DNA of 64,000 nt from Marinobacter excellens HL-55 (GCA_001314845.1 LJZQ01000009.1:52996-116995), one strand, 5' to 3'; numbered from the stretch's first letter, positions 36,378 through 45,745 are shown. Numbers and translations: made by a program. The notes: generated by a model not told the origin, from the letters alone.

Positions 36378-38543
36378 ATGGATGTCTCTCACATTATTGC
36401 CCCCCTCAACGACGCCCAGCGTGAGGCCGTTACCGCCCAGAATGACCACTTGCTGGTGCTGGCTGGCGCGGGCAGTGGTAAAACCCGGGTGCTGGTGCAC
36501 CGGATTGCCTGGCTGATGACGGTAGACCGGGTGCCGCCCACCGGCATCCTGGCGGTAACCTTTACCAATAAGGCCGCCAAGGAGATGCGTTATCGCATCG
36601 AGGAGATGATGAGCATCCCCTCTCGGGGGTTGTGGTTCGGTACCTTTCACGGCATTGCCCACCGCCTGCTGCGCGCCCACTGGAAAGACGCCGGTCTGCC
36701 GGAGAATTTTCAGGTTCTGGACAGTGACGACCAGTTGCGCATGGTTAAACGGGTAATGCGGGAGTTCCAGATTGATGAAAGCCAGTGGCCACCGAAACAG
36801 GCCCAGTGGTTTATCAACAGCCAAAAAGATGAAGGCCTGCGGGCGGACCACATCCAGGAGAACCCGGGCGATCACTTCACCAGCACCATGATCAAAATCT
36901 ACCGCCAGTACGAAAAGCTCTGTCAGCAGGGCGGGTTGGTAGACTTTGGTGAGTTGCTGCTGCGCTCCCACGAACTCTGGCTGCATCGGCCGGAATTACT
37001 GCAACATTATCAGCAGCGCTTCAAGCACATTCTGGTGGACGAGTTCCAGGACACCAACACCATTCAATACGCCTGGCTGCAGGTGCTGGCCAGCAACCGG
37101 GTGCCGCTGACCGTGGTGGGCGACGACGACCAATCTATTTATGGCTGGCGTGGTGCCAAGATCGAAAACATTCAGCAGTACCAGCGGGACTTTCCCAACG
37201 CCCGGCTGGTGCGGCTGGAGCAAAACTACCGGTCCACCCAGATGATCCTGAAAGCCGCCAACTCGGTGATCGCCAACAACCAGGGCCGCCTGGGCAAAGA
37301 GTTGTGGACCGACGGCCCGGATGGCGAGCCCATCAGTCTTTACGCCGCGTTCAACGAGCAGGACGAAGCCAACTACATCGCCGATTCCATCACCGCGTGG
37401 GTGAATGACGGCAACCTGCGCAGTGAGTCGGCGATCCTGTACCGCTCCAACGCCCAGTCCCGGGTGCTGGAAGAATCCCTGATGCGCCAGGGCATTCCGT
37501 ACCGGGTGTATGGCGGCCTGCGCTTCTACGACCGCCAGGAAATCCGCAACGCTCTGGCCTATTTGCGGCTGGTTCAATACCACCGGGACGACGCCGCTTT
37601 TGAGCGCGTGGTGAATATTCCGACCCGGGGCATTGGCGCCAAAAGCCTGGCCGAGCTGCGGGCGTACGCTACCGAACAGGGCATTTCCCTGTGGGAGTCT
37701 GCCGAACGCATGCTGGCGGCCGGGCAAGTCAAAGGCCGGGCCAAAACCGGACTGCAGTCGTTTATGGAAATTATCAACGAGTTGTCGGCCATGGTGGGTG
37801 ATGCCTCGCTGCAAGGCCTGATGAAGCAGGCCATCGAAAACAGCGGCCTGAAGGATTACCACGCCAGCGAAAAAGGCGAGAAAGGCCAGGCGAGGGTAGA
37901 GAACCTGGAAGAGCTGGTGAACGCGCTGTCGGATTTCGAGGTGGAAGACGGCGTGGATGCGTTGTCTGAGTTCATTGCCCAGGCGGCGCTGGATGCCGGC
38001 GAATCCCAGGCTGGCGATCACGAAGACAGCGTGCAATTGATGACCCTGCACTCGGCCAAGGGCCTGGAGTTCCCGCTGGTGTTTCTGGCCGGGGTCGAGG
38101 AAGGTTTGTTCCCCCACAGCATGTCGCTGGAAGAGCCGGGTCGGATGGAAGAAGAGCGCCGCCTGGCTTATGTGGGCATCACCCGGGCCATGAAAAAGCT
38201 GGTGCTTACTTACGCCGAATCTCGCCGTCTGTATGGCCAGGAAAAGTTTCATGCGCTGTCGCGTTTTGTGCGGGAGATCCCCGCGGATTGCCTGCAGGAA
38301 GTCCGGTTACGCAACACGGTCACCCGCCCGGCCATGGTGGGTCGCCCCAATGAAAGCATGTTCAGCCAGGATTCGGCCCAGCAGTCCGGCTTCAGTCTCG
38401 GTCAGCGCGTGCGCCATCCCAAATTTGGCGAGGGCATTGTGATGAACTCCGAAGGCACCGGGCACCATACCCGGGTGCAGGTGAATTTCGATGAGGGCGC
38501 CAAGTGGCTGGTGCTGGCCTATGCGCCTTTGGAAGCCTGCTGA
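36378..38543 (+). CDS. uvrD: DNA helicase II, UvrD
   Basis: This 721-residue protein aligns by eye with E. coli UvrD (720) from its first residues (MDVSHIIAPLNDAQREAV). The SF1A motifs are all present: Walker A LAGAGSGKTRVLVHRIAWLM, FGTFHGIAHRLLRAHW, HILVDEFQDTN, GDDDQSIYGWRGA, TLHSAKGLEFPLVFL and RRLAYVGITRAMKKL. It unwinds DNA 3' to 5' in nucleotide excision and mismatch repair. I chose the second ATG (36378) by similarity; the ATG-initiated frame opens at 36363. A possible SOS box precedes it. Confidence 0.95.
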   Translation: MDVSHIIAPLNDAQREAVTAQNDHLLVLAGAGSGKTRVLVHRIAWLMTVDRVPPTGILAVTFTNKAAKEMRYRIEEMMSIPSRGLWFGTFHGIAHRLLRAHWKDAGLPENFQVLDSDDQLRMVKRVMREFQIDESQWPPKQAQWFINSQKDEGLRADHIQENPGDHFTSTMIKIYRQYEKLCQQGGLVDFGELLLRSHELWLHRPELLQHYQQRFKHILVDEFQDTNTIQYAWLQVLASNRVPLTVVGDDDQSIYGWRGAKIENIQQYQRDFPNARLVRLEQNYRSTQMILKAANSVIANNQGRLGKELWTDGPDGEPISLYAAFNEQDEANYIADSITAWVNDGNLRSESAILYRSNAQSRVLEESLMRQGIPYRVYGGLRFYDRQEIRNALAYLRLVQYHRDDAAFERVVNIPTRGIGAKSLAELRAYATEQGISLWESAERMLAAGQVKGRAKTGLQSFMEIINELSAMVGDASLQGLMKQAIENSGLKDYHASEKGEKGQARVENLEELVNALSDFEVEDGVDALSEFIAQAALDAGESQAGDHEDSVQLMTLHSAKGLEFPLVFLAGVEEGLFPHSMSLEEPGRMEEERRLAYVGITRAMKKLVLTYAESRRLYGQEKFHALSRFVREIPADCLQEVRLRNTVTRPAMVGRPNESMFSQDSAQQSGFSLGQRVRHPKFGEGIVMNSEGTGHHTRVQVNFDEGAKWLVLAYAPLEAC

Positions 38544-38582
38544 TAGAATGGCGCCCGATGTCATAACCAGAGATTTAGATGC

Positions 38583-39122
38583 ATGATTGAAGTATTGGTG
38601 CTGGCGGTGGCACTGAGCATGGACGCTTTCGCTGTGTCGATTGGTCTTGGTTCCAAGCATACGAGAAAAACCGGTTCGCTGGCCTTGATGGCCGGGCTGT
38701 ATTTCGGGGTGTTTCAGGGCCTGATGCCACTGATTGGCTACCTGGGCGGTAAAGGCGTGCTGGGCTGGGTAGAGGCCTATGCCCCATGGGTTGCCTTCCT
38801 CCTGCTGACGCTCATTGGTGGCAAGATGATTTATGAGGCGTTCGCAGAGGGGGTAGAGGAAGACATCGCCATCATCACCCAGCGCGTTATGCTGATGCTT
38901 GCCATTGCCACCAGCATTGATGCCATGGCCGCCGGATTCGCTCTCACGTTGCTGGACGTTGCGCCCTTGCTGGCATGCCTGATCATTGGCGTGACCACCC
39001 TGATATTCAGTGTCGCCGGGGTTTATATTGGAAGCCGGAGCGGTACGTTTCTTGAGGGCAAGGCGGAGTTTGTTGGGGGTGTGGTGATTGTGCTGATCGG
39101 GCTCAGGATTCTGTTCACCTGA
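38583..39122 (+). CDS. mntP: Manganese efflux pump MntP
   Basis: This 179-residue membrane protein has six predicted helices. Two conserved acidic family motifs are present: [17 protein letters not shown] near the N-terminus and [18 protein letters not shown] in the second repeat. MntP exports Mn2+ from the cytoplasm. The length matches E. coli MntP (188). The 39-base gap after uvrD is too short for the manganese riboswitch often found before mntP, and none was seen; co-transcription with uvrD is possible. Confidence 0.92.
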   Translation: MIEVLVLAVALSMDAFAVSIGLGSKHTRKTGSLALMAGLYFGVFQGLMPLIGYLGGKGVLGWVEAYAPWVAFLLLTLIGGKMIYEAFAEGVEEDIAIITQRVMLMLAIATSIDAMAAGFALTLLDVAPLLACLIIGVTTLIFSVAGVYIGSRSGTFLEGKAEFVGGVVIVLIGLRILFT

Positions 39123-39153
39123 ACCCGATCAAAACGGTGCGTATCGAAGCTGG

Positions 39154-39951
39154 TTACATCAGAACGGCATAGATTACGGCTGCCAGAATGATCCGGTAGA
39201 TTACGTAAGGCCACATGCCGATGGTGTTGAGCCACTTCAGGAAAAAGTGGATTGCGGTAATGGCCATCAGGAACGAGGTAACGCCGCCCACCAGAAAACC
39301 GCTCCAGTCCACGATAACGCCAGACGTAGCCACTTCAAGAAGTTTGACCGACCCCGCCAGAACAATGATCGGAATGGCCAACAGGAACGAAAACCGTGAT
39401 GCGGCCTCCCGGGACAGGCCCAGAAACAGTCCAGCGGTAATAGTCACACCGGAACGGGAGGTGCCGGGGATCAGCGCCAGCGCCTGAGCGCAGCCCACGA
39501 TAACGGCGTCTTTCCAAGTCACTGAGTCCATGGATCGTCCCTTGTTGGGGCGCCAATCGGCCCAACCCAGCAGCAAACCGAAGATCAGGGTGGTGAAAAA
39601 CATCACCTCCACCGCCCGCAATTCGTTATCGATCATGTCCAGCAACGCCAGCCCTGCAAGGCCGGCGGGGATGGTGCCGATCACCAGAAACCAGGCCAGG
39701 TTGCCCTGGCCAATCATCCGGCGTTTACCCAGAGAGAGCAGGCCATCTCGGGTGATGGCAAAAACGTCTTTGCGGAAGTACAGCATCACCGCCAGCAGGG
39801 TGCCGATGTGCACCGCCAGGTCAAAACCAACGCCTTGGTCTGCCCAGTCAAAAAAGGCTGGCACCAGAATCAGGTGGCCGGAGCTGGAGATGGGTAGGAA
39901 TTCGGTCAGACCCTGCAGAAGGCCTAGAAAAAACGCCTGAAAAAAATCCAT
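39154..39951 (-). CDS. uppP: Undecaprenyl-diphosphatase UppP (BacA)
   Basis: This 265-residue integral membrane protein has the UppP motifs: the Glu-rich motif with LQGLTEFLPISSSGHLILVP near the N-terminus and PGTSRSGVTITAGLFLGLSR in the middle. It dephosphorylates undecaprenyl pyrophosphate to recycle the lipid carrier for peptidoglycan synthesis, and overexpression gives bacitracin resistance in E. coli. The gene converges with mntP 31 bases away. Between it and the arsenic genes is a 146-base gap holding an imperfect hairpin (40047-40073). Confidence 0.93.
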   Translation of the reverse strand: MDFFQAFFLGLLQGLTEFLPISSSGHLILVPAFFDWADQGVGFDLAVHIGTLLAVMLYFRKDVFAITRDGLLSLGKRRMIGQGNLAWFLVIGTIPAGLAGLALLDMIDNELRAVEVMFFTTLIFGLLLGWADWRPNKGRSMDSVTWKDAVIVGCAQALALIPGTSRSGVTITAGLFLGLSREAASRFSFLLAIPIIVLAGSVKLLEVATSGVIVDWSGFLVGGVTSFLMAITAIHFFLKWLNTIGMWPYVIYRIILAAVIYAVLM

Positions 39952-40046
39952 GTTGTTCTGTCCATCCGTTGGAGAGATGCACTCTCCCTGTTCGTCAGCC
40001 GGCGATAGTAGCAGGAGAGAAGAAAGCTGAACAGGCGGGGCGGATT

Positions 40047-40073
40047 ACCCGCACGACATCCTGTCGGACGGGT
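40047..40073. terminator. Imperfect hairpin after the ACR3 gene
   Basis: ACCCG-CGACA and TGTCG-CGGGT pair with a 2x2 internal mismatch and a 3-base loop. It is placed to end the arsH-ACR3 transcript but has no T run. Confidence 0.35.
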
Positions 40074-40097
40074 GATTCAAAGGTTGGGAGCCTGGCT

Positions 40098-41168
40098 TCA
40101 GACCGGGAATTTGTCCCGGGTGTTGTTAGCAATGCGCACCAGCATCAGCATCAGCGGCACTTCCACCAGTACACCCACCACCGTCGCCAGCGCAGCACCG
40201 GATTGCAGACCGAACAGGGCAATGGCCGCCGCCACCGCCAATTCGAAGAAGTTGCTGGCGCCGATCATGGCGCCGGGCGCGGCGATGCAGTGGCGTACTT
40301 TCCACAGCCGGGCCCAGCCGTAGGCGATGAAGAAGATCAGTACGGTCTGGATGATCAGGGGCACCGCGATCAGCGCAATGTGCAGCGGGTTTTCCAGAAT
40401 CACCTCGCCCTGAAAGGCGAACAGCAATACCAGCGTGACAATCAGCGCCGCCGGCGTCACCGGCCCCAGCCGCTTCATGAATACTTCGTCGTACCATTGC
40501 TCGCCATGGCGGGCAATCAGGGTGCGGCGGGTCAGGTAGCCCGCCACCAGTGGAATCACGATGTACAGCACCACCGACAGAATGACCGTATCCCAGGGCA
40601 CCTGGATATCGGAGATGCCGAGTAGGAACACCACGATGGGCGCAAAGGCGAACAGCATGATGATGTCGTTCAGGGATACCTGCACCAGTGTGTAGGCGGC
40701 ATCGCCCTTGGTCAGGTAGCTCCAGACAAACACCATGGCGGTGCAGGGTGCGGCGCCCAGCAGAATGGCGCCGGCCAGGTATTCGCTGGCCAGTTCTGGC
40801 GCAATGAACGGCTCAAACACCACCATCAGGAAAAACCAGGCGATGGCAAACATGGTGAAAGGTTTTATCAGCCAGTTGACGATGGTGGTGATGGCCAGGC
40901 CTTTGGGTTCTTTGCGCACACCCACGATGGCGCTGAAATCAATCTGTGCCATCATCGGGAAGATCATGGCCCAGATCAGAATGGCGATGGGGATGGAGAC
41001 CTGGGCGTACTCAAACCGGGACAGAGTCTCCGGTATCGAGGGCGCCAGCTGGCCCAGTGCCACGCCGGCCACGATCGCCAGCGCCACCCAAACGGACAGG
41101 TAACGCCCGAACAGGTCCATGCCGCCGGCGCTGTCTTCAACGGGGGTTAGGTCGCTCTTGCTGCTCAT
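40098..41168 (-). CDS. ACR3-family arsenite efflux transporter
   Basis: This 356-residue membrane protein has about ten helices and belongs to the ACR3 (bile/arsenite/riboflavin) family. The conserved Cys142 lies in LLGAAPCTAMVFVWSYLTKG, and the later SNFFELAVAAAIALFG and VGVLVEVPLMLMLV segments are typical of ACR3. It exports As(III) using the proton gradient. It follows arsH by 10 bases, in the same operon. It would remove arsenite made by the ArsC domain encoded by the divergent fusion gene. Confidence 0.93.
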   Translation of the reverse strand: MSSKSDLTPVEDSAGGMDLFGRYLSVWVALAIVAGVALGQLAPSIPETLSRFEYAQVSIPIAILIWAMIFPMMAQIDFSAIVGVRKEPKGLAITTIVNWLIKPFTMFAIAWFFLMVVFEPFIAPELASEYLAGAILLGAAPCTAMVFVWSYLTKGDAAYTLVQVSLNDIIMLFAFAPIVVFLLGISDIQVPWDTVILSVVLYIVIPLVAGYLTRRTLIARHGEQWYDEVFMKRLGPVTPAALIVTLVLLFAFQGEVILENPLHIALIAVPLIIQTVLIFFIAYGWARLWKVRHCIAAPGAMIGASNFFELAVAAAIALFGLQSGAALATVVGVLVEVPLMLMLVRIANNTRDKFPV

Positions 41169-41178
41169 CAGTTGGCTC

Positions 41179-41895
41179 TCAGATGGATCGTTGGTTTACG
41201 CGTTTGGACAGTTCGGCCGCACTTTCCTTGCGCTCGGAGTAGCGATCGGTCAGATAGTCGCTGCGGTCCCGGACCAGCAGGGTGAATTTTACCAGCTCCT
41301 CCATTACATCCACGATGCGGGCGTAATAGGCCGAAGGCTTCATACGGTCGTTGTCGTCGAATTCCATGAACGCCTTGGGCACGGAGGACTGATTCGGAAT
41401 AGTCACCATCCGCATCCAGCGCCCCAGCACCCGCAACTGATTGACTGCGTTGAACGACTGCGAGCCCCCACACACCTGCATTACCGCCAGAGTTTTGCCC
41501 TGGGTAGGGCGTACGGCGCCGATGGACAACGGAATCCAGTCGATCTGGGTTTTCATGATGCCGGTCATGGCGCCATGGCGTTCCGGAGAGCACCACACCA
41601 TGCCCTCACTCCACTGCACCAGCTCTCGCAACTCCTGAACCTTGAGGTGGGAGGCATCTTCGGCATCGGCCAGAGGCAGACCGCGCGGATTAAAGATACG
41701 GGTTTCCGCACCCATGGCTTCCAGCAGCCGGGCGCCTTCTTCCACCGCCAGGCGGCTGAACGAGCGCTCCCGCAGGGAGCCGTATAGCAGCAGAATCCGC
41801 GGGGCATGACTGGAGGCCTCCGTGGCAAAGACTTTGTATGCCGTCGGCGCATCAAACAGGTCGGGTTCAATATTCGGGAGATCTTGTGTGGTCAT
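41179..41895 (-). CDS. arsH: ArsH NADPH-dependent FMN reductase
   Basis: This 238-residue flavodoxin-fold protein has the FMN phosphate loop [17 protein letters not shown] and the family segments [19 protein letters not shown] and [20 protein letters not shown]. ArsH oxidises trivalent organoarsenicals such as methylarsenite to the less toxic pentavalent forms. The N-terminal extension of about 35 residues is usual for ArsH. It is the first gene of the leftward arsenic operon, facing the arsC-arsR fusion across a 91-base shared promoter. Confidence 0.93.
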   Translation of the reverse strand: MTTQDLPNIEPDLFDAPTAYKVFATEASSHAPRILLLYGSLRERSFSRLAVEEGARLLEAMGAETRIFNPRGLPLADAEDASHLKVQELRELVQWSEGMVWCSPERHGAMTGIMKTQIDWIPLSIGAVRPTQGKTLAVMQVCGGSQSFNAVNQLRVLGRWMRMVTIPNQSSVPKAFMEFDDNDRMKPSAYYARIVDVMEELVKFTLLVRDRSDYLTDRYSERKESAAELSKRVNQRSI

Positions 41896-41925
41896 GTTTG
41901 AGGGTTTGTCCTTTACGACATGAGA

Positions 41926-41989
41926 TTGTCACACTATTATGCATAAAATAAGATATGCGTAAAATTGAATATGCAGGAAAACAGATATG
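41926..41989. promoter_or_regulatory. Divergent ars promoters with four 16-nt phased repeats
   Basis: Four TATG steps occur at 41938, 41954, 41970 and 41986, exactly 16 bases apart; the first three extend as TATGC followed by an A-rich tract. Rightward, TTGTCA (41926-41931), 17 bases and TAAGAT (41949-41954) form a good promoter. Leftward, TTTACG (41963-41958), 16 bases and CATAAT (41941-41936) form a second. The repeats overlap both -10 regions and the last includes the start codon of the arsC-arsR gene, so they are likely ArsR-domain binding sites. Confidence 0.65.
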
Positions 41990-42751
41990 AAGCGCCGTGT
42001 TCTTTTTGTCTGCACCGCCAATAGCGCCCGGTCATTGATGGCAGAAGCTTTGCTCCGGCATATGGCCGGAGACCGGTTCGAAGTGGCCAGCGCCGGTACC
42101 GAACCTGCTGAACCGCACCACTTGGCATTACAGGTGCTGCAGGAAGCCGGTATTCCTGTGGAGGGGCTGTACAGCAAATCGTTGTCTGAGCTGCAGGGCC
42201 AGTACTGGGATTACGTGATTACTCTGTGTGAAAAGGCTGCCCGGGAGTGCGCCAGAGTATCGTCCGGTGCCCAGCAGATCGCCTGGGACTTTCCGGACCC
42301 GGCCGAGGCCAACCGGCATGCCACCTTTGCGTTGACGCTCAAGGAGCTCAAGGAGCGCATCGGCCTGTTCACCCTGGTTCATCAGAAAGAGACCGGCCTG
42401 AAACTGGCGGACTACAACCCGGTAATTGTGTTCAAGGCCATGGCTGATGACTTGCGACTGGCCGCCCTGTTGCTGATCAAAGACCAGGGCAAGCTGTGCG
42501 TGTGCGAGCTGACTGAAGCACTGGAGGTGTCGCAACCGAAAGTGAGCCGTCACCTGGCCACGCTGCGGGACGCCGGTTTGCTGGAAACCGAGCGCCGCGG
42601 CCAATGGGTCTATTATTACCTTAACCCCCGGCTGCCGGCCTGGGTGGGGCGGGTGCTGGATGAGACCGCCCAGAGTAACAGGGCATTGATCGAGCGCGCC
42701 CTGTCGCAGTTGCAGGCGATGGCAGATCGGCCGGTTGTGCAGTGTCCCTGA
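41987..42751 (+). CDS. ArsC-ArsR fusion: arsenate reductase with arsenite-responsive repressor
   Basis: This 254-residue two-domain protein starts with a low-molecular-weight phosphatase-type arsenate reductase (about 1-142). Catalytic Cys9 is in VCTANSARS (CX5R), and Cys81 and Cys88 (TLCEKAAREC) have the same spacing as the redox pair of S. aureus thioredoxin-linked ArsC. Residues about 145-235 form an ArsR/SmtB winged helix with the As(III)-binding CVC pair (Cys171, Cys173) and recognition segment SQPKVSRHLATLRDAGLL. Both halves look functional. It probably reduces arsenate and represses the divergent ars operons until arsenite binds. AGGA lies eight bases before the ATG. Confidence 0.92.
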   Translation: MKRRVLFVCTANSARSLMAEALLRHMAGDRFEVASAGTEPAEPHHLALQVLQEAGIPVEGLYSKSLSELQGQYWDYVITLCEKAARECARVSSGAQQIAWDFPDPAEANRHATFALTLKELKERIGLFTLVHQKETGLKLADYNPVIVFKAMADDLRLAALLLIKDQGKLCVCELTEALEVSQPKVSRHLATLRDAGLLETERRGQWVYYYLNPRLPAWVGRVLDETAQSNRALIERALSQLQAMADRPVVQCP

Positions 42752-42796
42752 TCATTTAATAAATACACGGATTGCGAACGTCGCAAGGAGATCATC

Positions 42797-43801
42797 ATGA
42801 GCAAAATCAAAGTAGGCATTAATGGATTCGGCCGTATCGGCCGGCTGGCATTGCGTGCCGCCTGGGGCTGGCCGGAACTGGAATTTGTCGCCATCAACGA
42901 CCCGGGTGCGGATGCTCATACGCTGTCGCATCTGCTGAACTTCGACAGTGTGCATGGCCGCTGGGGCCACGAAGCAAGCGCAGACGGCGACAACATGGTG
43001 ATCGAAGGTCAGCGCATCCGGGTAACTCGCAACAAAGCCATTGCCGATACTGACTGGTCTGGCTGCGATCTGGTGATCGAAGCCAGCGGTGTCAACAAGA
43101 CGGTCAAGGTGCTGCAGGGATATCTGGATCAGGGCGTGAAGCGCGTGGTGGTGACGGCCCCGGTGAAAGAGGCCGGCGCCAAGAACATTGTCATGGGCGT
43201 GAACGAGCATATCTTCGATCCGGCCAACGACCGCATCGTTACCGCCGCTTCCTGCACCACCAATTGCCTGGCGCCGGTGGTCAAGGTGATTCACGAGAAA
43301 CTGGGCATCAAGCATGGCTCGATCACGACCATCCACAGCCTGACCAATACCCAGACCATCATTGATGCGCCTCACAAGGATCTGCGCCGGGCCCGGGCCT
43401 GTGGCAGTTCGTTAATCCCGACCAGTACTGGTTCCGCCACGGCGATTATCGAGATTTTCCCGGAGCTGAAAGGCCGCCTGGATGGCCACGCGGTGCGTAT
43501 TCCGTTGATTAATGCCTCACTGACCGATTGTGTGTTTGAGGTTGAGACGCCGACCGACCGCGACGCCGTGAATCAAATGCTGAAAGAGGCCGCTGAAGGC
43601 GAATTGAAAGACATACTGGGCTACGAAGAACGCCCGCTGGTGTCTATCGATTACAAAACCGACCCCCGTTCGTCCATTGTTGATGCGCTGTCTACGCTGG
43701 TGATCAACGGCAGCCAGGTGAAAATCTACGCCTGGTACGACAACGAGTGGGGCTACGCCAACCGCACCGTAGAGCTGGTGCGCAAGGTGGGCCTGGCTTG
43801 A
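42797..43801 (+). CDS. ArsJ-associated glyceraldehyde-3-phosphate dehydrogenase
   Basis: This 334-residue GAPDH has the NAD-binding start [20 protein letters not shown] and the catalytic Cys153 in [15 protein letters not shown]. The C-terminal [15 protein letters not shown] is typical. The [10 protein letters not shown] and [13 protein letters not shown] segments, and its place directly before arsJ (2-base gap to the next ATG), mark it as the arsenate-linked paralogue rather than the glycolytic enzyme. It forms 1-arseno-3-phosphoglycerate from arsenate and glyceraldehyde 3-phosphate for export by ArsJ. AAGGAG precedes the ATG. Confidence 0.92.
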   Translation: MSKIKVGINGFGRIGRLALRAAWGWPELEFVAINDPGADAHTLSHLLNFDSVHGRWGHEASADGDNMVIEGQRIRVTRNKAIADTDWSGCDLVIEASGVNKTVKVLQGYLDQGVKRVVVTAPVKEAGAKNIVMGVNEHIFDPANDRIVTAASCTTNCLAPVVKVIHEKLGIKHGSITTIHSLTNTQTIIDAPHKDLRRARACGSSLIPTSTGSATAIIEIFPELKGRLDGHAVRIPLINASLTDCVFEVETPTDRDAVNQMLKEAAEGELKDILGYEERPLVSIDYKTDPRSSIVDALSTLVINGSQVKIYAWYDNEWGYANRTVELVRKVGLA

Positions 43802-43802
43802 T

Positions 43803-44996
43803 ATGACCGCTGCCATCCGACAGTACCTGGTGATCACCGGCAACTACTGGGCCTTTACCCTGACGGACGGGGCCCTGCGGATGCTGGTGGTGCTGCACTT
43901 TAACCAGTTGGGTTATTCGCCGCTGGAAATTGCCCTGCTGTTCGTGTTTTACGAATTTTTCGGGGTGGTGACCAACCTGGTGGGTGGATATCTGGGTGCC
44001 CGTATGGGCCTGAACCGTACCATGAACATCGGGCTGTTCCTGCAGATTGTGGCGCTGGCCATGCTGGCGGTTCCGTCGGCCATGTTGACGGTGGTCTGGG
44101 TGATGGTTGCCCAGGCGCTGTCGGGCATCGCCAAAGACCTCAACAAGATGTCCGCCAAGAGCGGCATCAAGTTGCTGGTGCCGGATGAGCAGCAGGGCAC
44201 TCTTTATAAGTGGGTCGCCATCCTCACCGGTTCCAAGAACACGCTCAAGGGTGTGGGGTTTTTCCTGGGTGGCGTGCTGTTGATGACGGCGGGCTTCAAG
44301 GGCGCGGTGGTGATCATGGCGGTGGGCCTGGGCCTGGTGTGGCTGGCCAGCCTGTTCCTGCTCAAACAGGAGCTGGGAAAGAGCAAGGCCAAACCCAAGT
44401 TCACCGATATCCTGTCCAAGAGCCGTGCCATCAATGTGCTGTCGGCAGCGCGAATGTTTCTGTTCGGGGCCCGGGATGTCTGGTTTGTGGTGGCTTTGCC
44501 GGTGTATCTGCACACGGTATTTGGTTGGGATCACTGGCAAGTGGGCGGATTTATGGCCAGCTGGATCATTGGCTACGGTTTTATCCAGACCATAGCGCCC
44601 CGAATTACCGGCAGTATGGAAGGCAAGCGGCCTGTAGTGATTTGGGCGGCAGTGCTAGCCCTGATTCCGGCAGCCATTGCCGGCGGCCTGATGGCGGGTT
44701 GGTCGCCGCAGTGGGTGGTAGTTGGCGGGCTGCTGTTGTTCGGTGTGCTGTTTGCCATCAACTCCTCCCTGCACAGCTATCTGATCGTCAGCTACGCCCG
44801 GGGTGACGGCGTCTCGCTGGATGTGGGCTTCTATTACATGTCCAACGCTGCTGGCCGATTGCTGGGTACCATCTTGTCTGGTTGGGTGTATCAGGTCTAT
44901 GGGCTGGAGGCCTGTTTGTGGATCTCGGCGGGGCTGGTGGCCACGGCGGCTTTACTGTCTGTTTTACTGCCGGAGCGTCGGCAGGTGATGGCCTGA
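43803..44996 (+). CDS. arsJ: ArsJ organoarsenical efflux MFS transporter
   Basis: This 397-residue major facilitator protein has about twelve helices. The family-typical N-terminal region is NYWAFTLTDGALRMLVVLHF, followed by EFFGVVTNLVGGYLGARMGL and DLNKMSAKSGIKLLVP. ArsJ exports 1-arseno-3-phosphoglycerate, which then breaks down outside to arsenate. It starts one base after the GAPDH stop and is the last gene of the rightward ars operon. Its end nearly meets the convergent outer membrane protein gene (7-base gap). Confidence 0.93.
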   Translation: MTAAIRQYLVITGNYWAFTLTDGALRMLVVLHFNQLGYSPLEIALLFVFYEFFGVVTNLVGGYLGARMGLNRTMNIGLFLQIVALAMLAVPSAMLTVVWVMVAQALSGIAKDLNKMSAKSGIKLLVPDEQQGTLYKWVAILTGSKNTLKGVGFFLGGVLLMTAGFKGAVVIMAVGLGLVWLASLFLLKQELGKSKAKPKFTDILSKSRAINVLSAARMFLFGARDVWFVVALPVYLHTVFGWDHWQVGGFMASWIIGYGFIQTIAPRITGSMEGKRPVVIWAAVLALIPAAIAGGLMAGWSPQWVVVGGLLLFGVLFAINSSLHSYLIVSYARGDGVSLDVGFYYMSNAAGRLLGTILSGWVYQVYGLEACLWISAGLVATAALLSVLLPERRQVMA

Positions 44997-45003
44997 GTGG
45001 GCG

Positions 45004-45630
45004 TTAAAAACGCACCACCAGGCCAGCACCGGCTTCTACCTGCAGGTATCCGCTGCTGCGGAATTTGAGCTCACATCCCCCGGAGCAGAACACCGATCCG
45101 CCCGAATCCAGGGCGGTGTAGACACCGCGCAGGTCCAGCCTCAGGCGCATTTGTTCACTCAAGTAAAATTGGTAGCCGCCGCCGAGCGACAGGGCAGCTC
45201 GATGGTGGGTGTCGAAGCGGGAATCGTCCGGTTCCAGTCGGGTAACGCCCAGTACGCCGGAGACAAATCCTCCGTAGCTCTTGCCGCCAGGGAAGTACAG
45301 CCCGCCGAATTGCAGTTGGTAGATGGTCAGGTCGATGGATTGTGTGTCCGGAGCGAACAGGCCGTCGTCCAGCCTGGCCGAAGTGTTTTGTTGTCCAAAG
45401 TAGAGCTCGCCCTGTTTGCCCGCTTCCGGCAGGTCGAAGTTGACCACCAGCCCATGGCTGACGGAATCCCTGAAACGGATCTCATCATCGGTGCTGGCGC
45501 CGGCCGTTTCTATATCTACTGAGCCACCCATGCGGTAGCCGACAAAAGGCGACAGGCCGATGTCCGCTGCCACTGGTGATGAGGCCAGAGTCAGGGTGAG
45601 CAGGACGGCGATGAGGATTCGAAGGATCAT
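45004..45630 (-). CDS. Outer membrane beta-barrel protein of unknown function
   Basis: This 208-residue protein has a signal peptide (MILRILIAVLLTLTLASSPV, cleavage after VAA). Alternating strands follow with periplasmic turns, ending in VEAGAGLVVRF with a terminal Phe, a BAM-type signature. Two cysteines lie close together in FCSGGCEL. The size suggests an eight-strand barrel like OmpW/OmpX or an opacity-type protein; I cannot name the family. I chose the ATG at 45630 because the signal peptide begins there; the longer frame to 46053 runs antisense through the SDR gene. A 15-base inverted repeat AATGGT-GTA-ACCATT (45674-45688) is in the divergent gap. Confidence 0.72.
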   Translation of the reverse strand: MILRILIAVLLTLTLASSPVAADIGLSPFVGYRMGGSVDIETAGASTDDEIRFRDSVSHGLVVNFDLPEAGKQGELYFGQQNTSARLDDGLFAPDTQSIDLTIYQLQFGGLYFPGGKSYGGFVSGVLGVTRLEPDDSRFDTHHRAALSLGGGYQFYLSEQMRLRLDLRGVYTALDSGGSVFCSGGCELKFRSSGYLQVEAGAGLVVRF

Positions 45631-45745
45631 TGATGCTGTTTCTCGACCGTGGGTTACTGGCAAGATGATGTGCAATGGTGTAACCATTACAGATTCGGCT
45701 GACCCTGCCAATAGGGCTGAACAAACCGTGTAGAAGGGAGGTGTT

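Noticed and set aside
36996..38252. A 418-codon antisense open frame inside uvrD
   Set aside because: It is a shadow of a GC-rich real gene: it has low complexity, no recognisable domain, and lies fully within a convincing helicase gene.
38544..38582. Manganese riboswitch (yybP-ykoY) before mntP
   Set aside because: The gap is only 39 bases and has no matching structure.
41938..41989. CRISPR-like array reading of the 16-nt repeats
   Set aside because: The units are too short, have no spacers, are only four, and overlap promoter elements; an operator array is far more likely.
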